From contig CAZGRL010000017.1 in NCBI GenBank assembly GCA_964528155.1, positions 1 through 59,012 of the forward strand: 59,012 nucleotides of DNA, read 5' to 3'. Under the pieces are notes generated by a model, which saw only the letters and a program-made list of their open reading frames with translations, was not told where the DNA came from and made no database searches. Shown piece by piece: positions 25,320-33,442 of the stretch (positions are counted from its first letter, which is position 1; every line of letters starts with the position of its first letter). Made by a program: the position numbers and the translations under genes. The stretch is from G001797105 sp964528155 (GTDB taxonomy: Bacteria; Chloroflexota; Anaerolineae; Anaerolineales; E44-bin32).

Positions 25320-26558
25320 TCATTCATACCTCAAAGCCACAATCGGGTCGAGCTGGGCTGCCTTGTTCGCCGGATAGTAGCCGAAGAAGACCCCCACAGC
25401 CGCTGCCGAGCAAAATGCCAGCACGATCGAAGAAGGCAGCACGACCGTTCGGATGTTGCCCAGTGTGCTGAAAAGCACCGATCCGCCCGCACCGACGATG
25501 ACCCCGATAATCCCACCCACCAGACTCAACACGAGCGCCTCTGCCAGAAACTGCAGCCGGACATCTCCCGGCGTGGCGCCGACCGCCTGGCGGATGCCGA
25601 TCTCTCGGGTCCTCTCGGTGACACTGACCAGCATGATGTTCATGATTCCGATTCCACCGACAAGGAGTGAGACGCTCGCCACCCAGGCCAGCAACGATCG
25701 AAAGGCCGACGACGTTGCTTCCTGAGTCTGGATGATGTCCTGCTGGGTGCTGATCGTAAATGGAAGCTGATCCACGGTTGTACTGTGCCGCTTGGCGAGC
25801 AGGAGCTGGATCTGCAAAGTGACGCTTGCGATGTCGTTCTTGTCGGCGACCTTCACGAAGATCGTGCTGACCTGGTCGCCAATGACTCTCGCGAATTGCG
25901 AAGGCGTAAATTTCTGAAACACCACGGTGATCGGCACGTACATTTGCGAGTCGAAATCCGTGCCGCCGACGGTACCCTTCTGGGCGGCAACCCCGATCAC
26001 CGTGAGTCTGGTTGTCCCTACGAGGACCGACTGTCCGACAGCGTCGCTGTCAGGGAAAAGCTGCTGGGCCAGGCTATAACCCAGTACGGCAACCTTCGTC
26101 GTCCGACTGACCTCTGTAGTATTGAAGAAACGGCCTTCGCCGATCTTGACATCGCGCACGGTCGGATAGCCCTCGGTCGTGCCGACCAGAGGCACATCGT
26201 CGATCGTGATACTTCCGACTTTGACGAGTTGACCGGTATTACGTTGGGTCGCCACGCCAGCCACCCCCTGGATGTCCTGAGCAATCGCATTGACGTCATC
26301 ATAGGTCAGGAACATCCCGCCTCCACCGCCCGGCCCGCGCTCTGGGCCGCCTCGCGAGAGGTTCGGCGTGACGAAGAGCAGGTTTGTCCCCAGGCTCTGG
26401 ATCTGATCGGAGATCGCCGCTTCGGTTCCGGCACTGATCGAAACCATGACGATCACCGCCGCCACACCGATAATCACGCCGAGCATCGTGAGTAAAGACC
26501 GAAGCTTGTTGCCACTGATGCCTTCCCAGGCGATTCGGATCACCGCGGATAGGTTCAT
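25320..26558 (-). CDS. MacB-like ABC transporter permease (FtsX family)
   Basis: The 412-residue protein has the MacB/FtsX topology. The first membrane helix (LLTMLGVIIGVAAVIVMVSI, about 21-40) is followed by a large extracytoplasmic MacB_PCD domain (about 45-280) and three C-terminal helices with FtsX motifs (TERTREIGIRQAVGATPGDV). A 4-bp overlap with the ATPase gene shows they form one complex. With the adaptor encoded upstream it should move lipids, peptides or drugs by mechanotransmission across the envelope. The N-terminus lacks the fused ATPase of E. coli MacB, the usual split form in many phyla. Confidence 0.9.
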   Translation of the reverse strand: MNLSAVIRIAWEGISGNKLRSLLTMLGVIIGVAAVIVMVSISAGTEAAISDQIQSLGTNLLFVTPNLSRGGPERGPGGGGGMFLTYDDVNAIAQDIQGVAGVATQRNTGQLVKVGSITIDDVPLVGTTEGYPTVRDVKIGEGRFFNTTEVSRTTKVAVLGYSLAQQLFPDSDAVGQSVLVGTTRLTVIGVAAQKGTVGGTDFDSQMYVPITVVFQKFTPSQFARVIGDQVSTIFVKVADKNDIASVTLQIQLLLAKRHSTTVDQLPFTISTQQDIIQTQEATSSAFRSLLAWVASVSLLVGGIGIMNIMLVSVTERTREIGIRQAVGATPGDVRLQFLAEALVLSLVGGIIGVIVGAGGSVLFSTLGNIRTVVLPSSIVLAFCSAAAVGVFFGYYPANKAAQLDPIVALRYE

Positions 26559-27298
26559 GACAGGCTCCTCGCGTCACTCCCGGGGCGAGCCCAGCGGTTG
26601 TCCGTCTCTTCGAGCGACTCAACCCGGCCATCCCTCAAATGGATGATGCGTTGGGCGTAGCCGGCCATCTCGGCGGAATGGGTGACCATGATGATCGTTC
26701 GACCGCGGGAATGCAGGTCCTCGAGGAGCTGCATGATCTCCTCGCCCGAGGCGCTGTCGAGATTGCCCGTCGGCTCATCGGCCATGATGAGCGCCGGATC
26801 GTTGATCAGTGCCCGGGCGATGGCCACCTTCTGCTGTTGACCGCCGGAGAGTTCATGCGGCCGATGGCTTCCCCGCTCGGCCAAACCCACCTCTTCAAGC
26901 ACCTTGCGCGCACGCGCCAGTCTCTCTTCGGGTGTGGTCTTCCCGTTTCGACTGTAAAGGAGCGGCATGAGCACATTATCCAGCGCCGTGGCCCGCGCAA
27001 GCAGGTTGTAAGCCTGGAAGACGAAGCCGATCCTGCGGTTTCGCAACATCGCCAGCTGATCCCGGTCGAGCTGGCTTACGTCCTCACCCGCCAGCCAATA
27101 GCTTCCTGAAGATGGGCGATCCAGGCAGCCGAGGATGTGCATCAAGGTGCTCTTCCCCGACCCGGATGGGCCCATGATCGCCACGAAGGAACCAGGCTTG
27201 ATCTCAATGCTCACGCCGTCCAGCGCGGCGATTCTCGCTTCACCGCTCCCATAGTATTTCCGGATGTCCTTCGTTTCGACGATCGCCTGGTCGTTCAT
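26555..27298 (-). CDS. MacB/LolD-type ABC transporter ATPase
   Basis: The 247-residue protein has Walker A GPSGSGKST, Q-loop FVFQAYNLLARATAL, signature LSGGQQQKVAIARAL, Walker B ALIMADEPTGNLDS and H-loop MVTHSAEMAGYA. All catalytic residues are kept. The N-terminal YYGSGEARIAALDGVSIEI is typical of the LolD/MacB class. It powers the permease encoded next and overlaps both neighbours by 4 bp (ATGA), so the three genes are translationally coupled. Confidence 0.93.
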   Translation of the reverse strand: MNDQAIVETKDIRKYYGSGEARIAALDGVSIEIKPGSFVAIMGPSGSGKSTLMHILGCLDRPSSGSYWLAGEDVSQLDRDQLAMLRNRRIGFVFQAYNLLARATALDNVLMPLLYSRNGKTTPEERLARARKVLEEVGLAERGSHRPHELSGGQQQKVAIARALINDPALIMADEPTGNLDSASGEEIMQLLEDLHSRGRTIIMVTHSAEMAGYAQRIIHLRDGRVESLEETDNRWARPGSDARSLS

Positions 27299-28704
27299 TG
27301 GCCTGTCTGCGCCAAGCCCGTGGAAACGACCTCACCTTGCTGCAGACCGGATTTGATCTCAGCCGAAGTCGTATCCATCAGGCCGACCTCAACCGTCTGC
27401 AACTTGAGCTGGCCGTTCACTTCTACGAATACTGCGTATTGCCCGGCCGAGAGCTCTCGCAGCGCCTCGACCGGCACGATCAGTACATTCGTCGCCTTGG
27501 CGCTGACGACATCAACCGTCGCCGATAGACCGAGCAGCAGACGAGAAGGCATATTCTGCTGGGAGGGGTCGAGTTGCACGATTGCCTGAACGGTCTGCAC
27601 GCCGCCGAATGAGGCCAGCTCCGGGTTCACCTGGGTGACCTTACCGGTCAGTGTGACATCCGGATAGGCATCGAAAGTGACATCCGCCTCGTTGCCAACG
27701 ACGATGAGATCCAAATCGGTTTGGTCCAGGTTAACCTGCAAGGTCGGGACGCTTAGATCGGCCAGGGTGATCCCCGGGGAGCCGGAGCTGCTGTTGCTCC
27801 CAATGGCCAGGTTGACCGACATGACCGTGCCGGCCATCGGCGCCAGCAGTTGCGTTCCGGCCAGTGTCTCATTGGCCTTGTCCAGATTCAGTCTCGCCTG
27901 GCGGAGGTTGATCTCCTGTTGGCTGGGGGAGGCCGTTGGATCGTCGGAAGATGAGGCGCCCGTCAGCTGGTCAAGATACGCCTGGGCGCTGTCCACCGTC
28001 GCCTGGGCCTGAGCAACGGCCGCTTGAAGTTGAGCTTCTTCGATCGCCGTCGGTTTTCCGTTGTACCAGTTCACATTCCCCAATGCGGTGTAGTAGGCCG
28101 ATCGGGCGGATGCCAGCGCGGACGCCGCAGCGACCCGTACCGGATCATCGGCCGAGCGCCACGATGAGTGGTCGTAGTCAGATTGCGCGCTTTCGTATCG
28201 AGCCTGGGCGACGTCGAGTTGCGATTGCGCGAAGGCCAACGTGTCGGATGTCGCCCGATGACCCGGTTGGTTGACCTCATAGTTGTGGGTGGCGGTTTTG
28301 AGTGCAGCCTGCGCATCCGCCAGGGCCGCCTGGGCGTTGGCGATAGCCTGCGCACCGGTCAGCATCTGCAGATTGAGCTCCGCCTGCTGAACATCAAGCT
28401 TGGCTGAGGTATCGTCCAGCGTGGCCAGAACCTGGCCCTGCTTGACCTGATCGCCGACATTAACCAGTAGTTGGGTGACATCTCCGCCCGTCCCGAACCC
28501 AAGGACCATCGTATCAGCCGCGACAAGCGTCCCTGAACCGGTGGCCGAGATAACGATGCTGCCCGTCCGGACGGTCGCCGTTTGAAGCTGAGGCTCGGCG
28601 GCCGTCTGAGCTTGTTGAGACCGGACGTAATACGCGTATCCGCCTGCAGCGATGATCAAGGCGGCCACGACGATGAGAAGTGTGCGCCAACGTCTTCGAA
28701 GCAT
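27295..28704 (-). CDS. MacA/HlyD-type periplasmic adaptor of the ABC exporter
   Basis: From ATG 28704 the protein has 469 residues. The open frame continues across the assembly gap, but that part is not credible. An N-terminal membrane anchor (about 9-28) is followed by a split lipoyl domain (GSGTLVAADTMVLGFGTGGD and the later LLAPMAGTVMSVNLAIG). A long Ala/Gln-rich coiled-coil hairpin (about 105-265) and a beta-barrel region with VGNEADVTFDAYPDVTLTG complete it. It should link the ABC permease to the outer side of the envelope. It is the first gene of the exporter operon. Confidence 0.88.
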   Translation of the reverse strand: MLRRRWRTLLIVVAALIIAAGGYAYYVRSQQAQTAAEPQLQTATVRTGSIVISATGSGTLVAADTMVLGFGTGGDVTQLLVNVGDQVKQGQVLATLDDTSAKLDVQQAELNLQMLTGAQAIANAQAALADAQAALKTATHNYEVNQPGHRATSDTLAFAQSQLDVAQARYESAQSDYDHSSWRSADDPVRVAAASALASARSAYYTALGNVNWYNGKPTAIEEAQLQAAVAQAQATVDSAQAYLDQLTGASSSDDPTASPSQQEINLRQARLNLDKANETLAGTQLLAPMAGTVMSVNLAIGSNSSSGSPGITLADLSVPTLQVNLDQTDLDLIVVGNEADVTFDAYPDVTLTGKVTQVNPELASFGGVQTVQAIVQLDPSQQNMPSRLLLGLSATVDVVSAKATNVLIVPVEALRELSAGQYAVFVEVNGQLKLQTVEVGLMDTTSAEIKSGLQQGEVVSTGLAQTGQ

Positions 28705-28865
28705 TGTGATCGGAATCCCTTCAACGTGGAATGCACGACTAGGCTGAACTGTAACAGGGCCTCGTAAAGGGCCGGTGTGGGTTTTGTGTAGGGAATGTGT
28801 AGAGATCTGAAGAGCGCGCTGGCTCTCCCGCCTTCCTTTGAGGCTTGCCGCACCCAGGTAGTGAA

Positions 28866-29090
28866 TAAGCCAGAGAGGGACGCCGGCGCAGCACCGCAGA
28901 GACCGCGTAACCCACGTGCTGACATACCCCACACCCCCCCACAGGAAAAAATAGTGCAGGAGGGCTGAAACGACGGGGCAAGNNNNNNNNNNCCCCCGCG
29001 TCACTTTGGGGGGCCCCCCCCCCTGTTTGTTAATACGCCAGCGGGGGCCGCCGGCTCAGCGCGGCTGCGCCGGCGTCCCTCTCTGGCTTA
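28866..29090. repeat. 27-bp perfect inverted repeat flanking an assembly gap
   Basis: Positions 28866-28892 are the exact reverse complement of 29064-29090. They flank ten N (28983-28992) and G/C homopolymer tracts. As with the repeat at 20776-20987, this points to an assembly fold-back at contig ends. The whole stretch 28705-29198 contains no supported gene. Any promoter of the exporter operon would lie in its left part. Confidence 0.8.
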
Positions 29091-29198
29091 CTTCCCCCTC
29101 CCCCGCCATCGGCAAACATGTGTTCAGGCTGGATGAACGGCGGGGGACGGGGATGGGGGCAACATACTAGACTGGCAGGAATGCTCCATCGGCCACGA

Positions 29199-30239
29199 TC
29201 AGTTCCACGCAGCTATGTCAATGGAAGGCGAAGCCTCGGCCTCCATGCGGTAGCCCTCCGGCCAGGCGACTTCGAGGCGCTCCCAATTCATCCCGCCATC
29301 GGACGAGCGGAATAGATCGCCCGAGTGGGTGACGCCAAAGAAGACCCCGCCAAGCGCGGGATGAGCAGCCAAAGGGAAGGCTCGAGTGCCTCGAGGTTTC
29401 GGAAGGCCGGAGGTCACCGGCTTCCATGGCTCACCAGGCGACCGTCGATAGATGAAGGCTTCGGCGTAATCGCGGTCGTGCGCCTCCCCCGGCCCGCGCG
29501 AAGCCATAATGACCATGGTGTCCGGGTCGCCCGAGTCGATCGCCAGCCCCCACAGGTAATGGTGGCGCAGCCCGGCATCGACACCGCTCCACGTATCCCC
29601 GCCATCGCGGCTTTCGGCGAAGCCGCCCCCGGCGACCTCATACACGCGCCCGGGCGCGGCCGGATGCGCGCGCAGGACGTGGGCATCGTGCTGCGAACCC
29701 GGCTTGCGGTCTTCCCAGGTCAGCCCTCCATCCAGGCTGCGCATGACCCCGCCGAGCTCGATCCCGGCGAAGACTCGCCCCGCTTCAACTGGATTGGGCG
29801 CGATCCATCGAACATGGCTCGTCCACGGCCGCGGGGGGAAGCTCCACGTCGGTGCAGAGGGCAGCTCCGCCAATGCGGGACACTCCCACCAGCTCTGTCC
29901 CCCGTCTTCGGAACGGTAGATGGCGCTCGGCTCCGTCCCCGCCCAGACGACACCGATATTGCCGACGCGCTGGGCCGCACTCACGGCGACCGACATAACC
30001 TCCCGATTGGCGATCCCCTCTCCCGCGGCCGACCACGTTCCACCGCCGTCGGCGCTCTGCCACAAACCGTCGCCGAACGTCCCACAATAGATCCTCAACG
30101 GGTTCAGCGGATCGACAGCGACACATTGTGTCGGTCGGCCGACCAGCTTGAGCTCGGCCTCCCAGCCGTCACTCCGCTCGGTGAGCACCGCGAGCTCCTT
30201 GCCCGTCGTGATGTAGATGCGTGTGGTCATCCTCACCAT
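29199..30239 (-). CDS. BNR/Asp-box beta-propeller protein (exo-alpha-sialidase-like fold)
   Basis: The 346-residue protein has no signal peptide. It carries at least five Asp-box turns: SADGGGTW, SEDGGQSW, SLDGGLTW, SRDGGDTW and SSDGGMNW, spaced through the chain as in a six- or seven-blade propeller. Catalytic residues of true sialidases are not evident, so it is likely a binding or lyase-like propeller of the WD40/YVTN type. ATG 30239 and ATG 30230 are both possible starts. It ends next to an assembly gap. It is separated from the dehydrogenase gene by 195 bp on the same strand and may belong to the same regulon. Confidence 0.75.
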   Translation of the reverse strand: MVRMTTRIYITTGKELAVLTERSDGWEAELKLVGRPTQCVAVDPLNPLRIYCGTFGDGLWQSADGGGTWSAAGEGIANREVMSVAVSAAQRVGNIGVVWAGTEPSAIYRSEDGGQSWWECPALAELPSAPTWSFPPRPWTSHVRWIAPNPVEAGRVFAGIELGGVMRSLDGGLTWEDRKPGSQHDAHVLRAHPAAPGRVYEVAGGGFAESRDGGDTWSGVDAGLRHHYLWGLAIDSGDPDTMVIMASRGPGEAHDRDYAEAFIYRRSPGEPWKPVTSGLPKPRGTRAFPLAAHPALGGVFFGVTHSGDLFRSSDGGMNWERLEVAWPEGYRMEAEASPSIDIAAWN

Positions 30240-30434
30240 CCGGTTACCCGTGTCCTCAGCGGTCGCGCGTAGAGGTCAGGTCCTGCCCCGACAGAATCCC
30301 TCTGGCGAAGGGTGTTGGCCAGCGACGGCCGCGAGCATCGCCCGTCGTTACACTTTCTCGAAACGAAGATTGCCGGGATTGTAACCCGACTTATGTGAGG
30401 GCTCAGGCTGGCGAGACAAACGCTGATTGCCGGA

Positions 30435-31466
30435 TCAGGGCTCGATGAGGACCTTCATGCCTTTGGGGTCACGCCCCGCCTGAAAAGCCAATGGTGTTTC
30501 ATCAAGGGGGAAACGATCTGTGATGAGTCGAGCCATATTCAGCTGCGGCTGGAGCTTCATGGCGAATTGAAAATCGGCGACGGTGGCGTCGATGCTTCCG
30601 TGGATGTGCTTCTCCGCGTAGTGAAATTCGTATAGGTCGAGCGCTGCGTTGGTCCCATGGGGGTAGCCGCTGAAAAGCAAGAGTGTGCCGCCCGGACGGA
30701 GGATGTCGAGAGCGACAATCGAGGCCTCGGCCGAGGGCGCGGCGACGATCGCCAAATCGGGGGCATAGCCTGTTTGCTCGGCGTATTTCCTCAAGTCGAC
30801 GTTCGCAACATCGAGCAATTCATCGGCGCCTAGTTCGCCCACCACCTCCAGACGATGGGTGTTCAGCCCGGTCACCGTGATCCTGGCGGCGCCCATCAAG
30901 CGCAGGAGTTGCACGAAAGTCGCCCCAATTGGCCCTTCCCCAACAATGAGGACGTCGTCGCCGACTTGCGGGCCGGCCAGCCTTAGGCCGTGGCGGCAGC
31001 AGGCCAAGACCTCCGTCAGGGCGGCCGCTTCTGGCGAAACACCCTGCGGGACTTTCGCCACCCCGCCTGCATCCACCATCCGGGCCGGCAACTGGATGTA
31101 TTGCGCCATCCCGCCGGGGACATTCACCCCGATGACCTGTTCGCGTTCACACAGGTTATCCTGCCCGCGGCGGCACGCGGCGCAGTTCATACACGGGATC
31201 ACGGGGGCGACCGCTACCAGGTCACCCACAACAAAGCCCTCTACTCCGGGCCCCACGGCCTCGACGACGCCGACGATTTCGTGACCCAAAACAGCCGGCA
31301 AGATGTAACGCGGCGACGGTCCGTGAGAATACTGTCGCAGGTCCGAACCGCACACACCACAAGCCCGAACACGAATGCGCAGCCCGCCTTGCTCCAACTC
31401 GGCCAGCTCACTGGACACCGGCCTCAAATCCTCTTTCCCGAACAGTGCAAACGCCTTGTTCTGCAA
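30435..31466 (-). CDS. zinc-dependent medium-chain alcohol/polyol dehydrogenase
   Basis: Start TTG 31466 is chosen because GAGGTG lies 5 bases upstream (TTG 31481 is the alternative), giving 343 residues. The catalytic zinc site is ACGVCGSDLRQY and LGHEIVGVVE. The structural zinc site is CMNCAACRRGQDNLC, with four cysteines. The Rossmann motif is VLIVGEGPIGATFVQLL. Family members oxidise polyols, threonine or sugars (sorbitol/threonine dehydrogenase group) with NAD(P)+. It lies 172 bp downstream of the DeoR gene on the same strand, so it probably belongs to the same pathway as the divergent array. Confidence 0.87.
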   Translation of the reverse strand: MQNKAFALFGKEDLRPVSSELAELEQGGLRIRVRACGVCGSDLRQYSHGPSPRYILPAVLGHEIVGVVEAVGPGVEGFVVGDLVAVAPVIPCMNCAACRRGQDNLCEREQVIGVNVPGGMAQYIQLPARMVDAGGVAKVPQGVSPEAAALTEVLACCRHGLRLAGPQVGDDVLIVGEGPIGATFVQLLRLMGAARITVTGLNTHRLEVVGELGADELLDVANVDLRKYAEQTGYAPDLAIVAAPSAEASIVALDILRPGGTLLLFSGYPHGTNAALDLYEFHYAEKHIHGSIDATVADFQFAMKLQPQLNMARLITDRFPLDETPLAFQAGRDPKGMKVLIEP

Positions 31467-31637
31467 GCTTTCACCTCGCAAAGTGCAAGATCGGCCGAAG
31501 AACAGCGAACGGAGGGAAGGGATCCAGGCCAGTCATGCGAACCAAGGCCATAGATTTCGCCGACCTTGTCTCAGTCAGTGAGACCCCATCAACATGCCGG
31601 CTATCGGGCCCTGCGTCCCGCGAAACACGTCTTGTAT

Positions 31638-32411
31638 TCAGGTCAGCTGGACTTCTACGCCCTGATCCCCCAACATGGAAACGATCTCCGGGGGCGCATC
31701 CGCGTCGGTGATCATGAGATCGATCCGGCGGGTTGGAATGATCGAAACGAATCCCGCCCGAAGCAGCTTGCTGCTGTCGGCCAGCACGATGACTTTGCGG
31801 GCGCGTTCCGCCATCATCCGACCGACCTCCGCGATGAGCGGGTGGGCAGTCGTGATCCCGCCGGCCATTGTCCAGCCGTCGCAACCTAAGAAAGCAATGT
31901 CGGCTGTGAGCTGACCGAGTCCCTCCAGAGTCTCAGGCCCGACCGTAGCCTGGTGGTCCGGCAGGTAGATGCCGCCGAGGAGAAGCAAGTTCGGCGCGGC
32001 CCACGTTCCGATCTCCCCCGCCAGCGAGACCGAGTTGGTCACAATCCGCAGGGCGCCTGGGGGGCGCAGCTGTCCGGGAAGATGGCGTGCCAACTGAAGC
32101 ACGGTCGTGCCCGAGTCAAGAATGATCACGTCGTCAGGATGGACGTGCCCAACTGCCCGGGCCCCTATGCGCTGCTTCTCCGCGCCTCGAGAGTGCATCT
32201 TGTCTTCAAACGACGCCACCTGAAGCGCCCGGGCAGTGGAGACGGCTCCCCCATAGACACGCCTGAGTTGACCCATCCCCTCCAGGATCGTCAGGTCGCG
32301 GCGGATGGAGGTGTCGGTCACGCCAAACTCGACCGTAAGATCTGCGACTTGCACCCGGCCTCGCTCAAGGACCCAATTGGCGATCAGCTCACGCCGCTGC
32401 CGTGCGTTCAT
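31638..32411 (-). CDS. DeoR-family transcriptional repressor
   Basis: ATG 32411 has GGGGAA upstream and gives 257 residues. The N-terminal winged helix-turn-helix is RELIANWVLERGRVQVADL, then FGVTDTSIRRDLTILEGMG. The C-terminal DeoR sensor domain shows DDVIILDSGTTVLQLARHL, IVTNSVSLA, LLLGGIYLPDHQATVGPETLE, FLGCDG and ADSSKLLRAGFVSI. Such domains bind phosphorylated sugars, usually the kinase product of the pathway. It is divergent from the aldolase-led array and shares a control region with three 22-bp direct repeats, its likely operators. Confidence 0.92.
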   Translation of the reverse strand: MNARQRRELIANWVLERGRVQVADLTVEFGVTDTSIRRDLTILEGMGQLRRVYGGAVSTARALQVASFEDKMHSRGAEKQRIGARAVGHVHPDDVIILDSGTTVLQLARHLPGQLRPPGALRIVTNSVSLAGEIGTWAAPNLLLLGGIYLPDHQATVGPETLEGLGQLTADIAFLGCDGWTMAGGITTAHPLIAEVGRMMAERARKVIVLADSSKLLRAGFVSIIPTRRIDLMITDADAPPEIVSMLGDQGVEVQLT

Positions 32412-32446
32412 GCTGTTCCCCCGAGGCTTGAGGTCAGACCACACAT

Positions 32447-32475
32447 ATCCTACACCGAATATAAACCGACGTCAA
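32447..32475 (-). promoter_or_regulatory. promoter of the deoR-type gene
   Basis: Read on the minus strand, TTGACG (32470-32475) and TAGGAT (32447-32452) are separated by 17 bp. The -35 lies within the first CCGAAT repeat unit, so autoregulation is likely. Confidence 0.6.
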
Positions 32476-32520
32476 TCCGAATATATAACGAACCTGATCC
32501 GAATTCTATCAGTTGACAAT
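32455..32520. promoter_or_regulatory. three 22-bp direct repeats, probable DeoR-family operators
   Basis: CCGAAT begins at 32455, 32477 and 32499, exactly 22 bp apart, about two helical turns. Each unit ends in AAT or GAT. The units overlap the minus-strand -35 and spacer and include the plus-strand -35, so a bound regulator would block both promoters. Confidence 0.65.
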
Positions 32521-32541
32521 CAGAACGTTTTTGTCTAGAAT
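32513..32541 (+). promoter_or_regulatory. promoter of the catabolic array
   Basis: A perfect -35 TTGACA (32513-32518) and a -10 TAGAAT (32536-32541) are separated by 17 bp. The start site would be near 32548, about 70 bp before the aldolase gene. Confidence 0.8.
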
Positions 32542-32618
32542 CCGGTGTGAAAGCCCTTCCCAGACATGGCCCGGGGGCAAGACCCATGTCACTCCAACGC
32601 CAACTACGGGGGAGGTCC

Positions 32619-33437
32619 ATGACGTCATCCGGGGAAATGATCCGCCTCGCTCGTCTGTTCTCCGACTCGGACAATGCAGTCATCGTCGCAATCGATCACG
32701 GCTTGTACTTCGGTCCTTTGCCAGGCCTGATCGACCTGCCTTCGGTCATTCGAGATCTCGATCAGGCCGATGGTGTCCTACTTAGCGGGGGTATGGTCGC
32801 CCACTGCCAGGGCTTCTTCGCCCGACGCGAGGCGCCGGTCATGATCCTGCGCCTCAATTGGGCCACCAACTACCTCGCACCATGGGACTATCAGCACAGC
32901 CACTCGGTGCCTCTGATGCACGCCGAGGATGCCGTCCGGCTCGGTGCCGACATCGTTGTGGCCAGCCTCACGCTCAAGACGCCGGATGAAGCCGAGGACG
33001 CTCAGAATGTGGAGCTCTTTGCCCGTTATGTCCAAGAGAAACGAATGGCGGGCGTCCCCATCATCTGCGAGGTGTATCCGATCGGCGGCGACTACCTCCA
33101 ACCTGAGGAATTGCAGGATCAGGTGGCCGTTGGTTGTCGCATGGCTGCCGAGCTCGGGGCTGATCTCATCAAGACCTTCTACACTGGTGCGGCATTCGAG
33201 AAGATCACCGCCGCCACCCCGATTCCGATTCTGGCGCTGGGCGCGCTCAAGAAGCCGACGGAGTTGGAGGCCCTCAAGTTGGCCGCCGAGGCAGTCGGTC
33301 GGGGAGCTAGGGGGATCGTTTTCGGCAGAAATGTCGTTCAAGCGAGAGATCCTGCCCGACTCCTTGTCGCCCTCAAAGAAGTGGTCAAGGCCGGCACGTC
33401 TCCCGAGACCGCTGCCGCGAATCTTGAAGCGAGCTGA
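32619..33437 (+). CDS. class I (DhnA/LsrF-type) aldolase
   Basis: From ATG 32619 (GGGGGAGG upstream) the protein has 272 residues. The DhnA-type TIM barrel shows VIVAIDHGLYFGP (about 21-33), VASLTLKTPDEAED and the Schiff-base motif GADLIKTFYTG with Lys185. A phosphate-binding end, GARGIVFGRNVVQARDP, follows. The family cleaves or transfers acyl or aldol units of phosphorylated sugars (fructose-1,6-bisphosphate, AI-2 phosphate and others). It is the first gene of the array behind a strong promoter. Cleavage of the phosphorylated ketose made by the next two enzymes is the likely role. Confidence 0.85.
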   Translation: MTSSGEMIRLARLFSDSDNAVIVAIDHGLYFGPLPGLIDLPSVIRDLDQADGVLLSGGMVAHCQGFFARREAPVMILRLNWATNYLAPWDYQHSHSVPLMHAEDAVRLGADIVVASLTLKTPDEAEDAQNVELFARYVQEKRMAGVPIICEVYPIGGDYLQPEELQDQVAVGCRMAAELGADLIKTFYTGAAFEKITAATPIPILALGALKKPTELEALKLAAEAVGRGARGIVFGRNVVQARDPARLLVALKEVVKAGTSPETAAANLEAS

Positions 33438-33442
33438 CTCGC

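Noticed and set aside
28705..29004. N-terminal extension of the MacA-like adaptor across the gap
   Set aside because: It reads through N and low-quality sequence. A typical anchor starts at ATG 28704.
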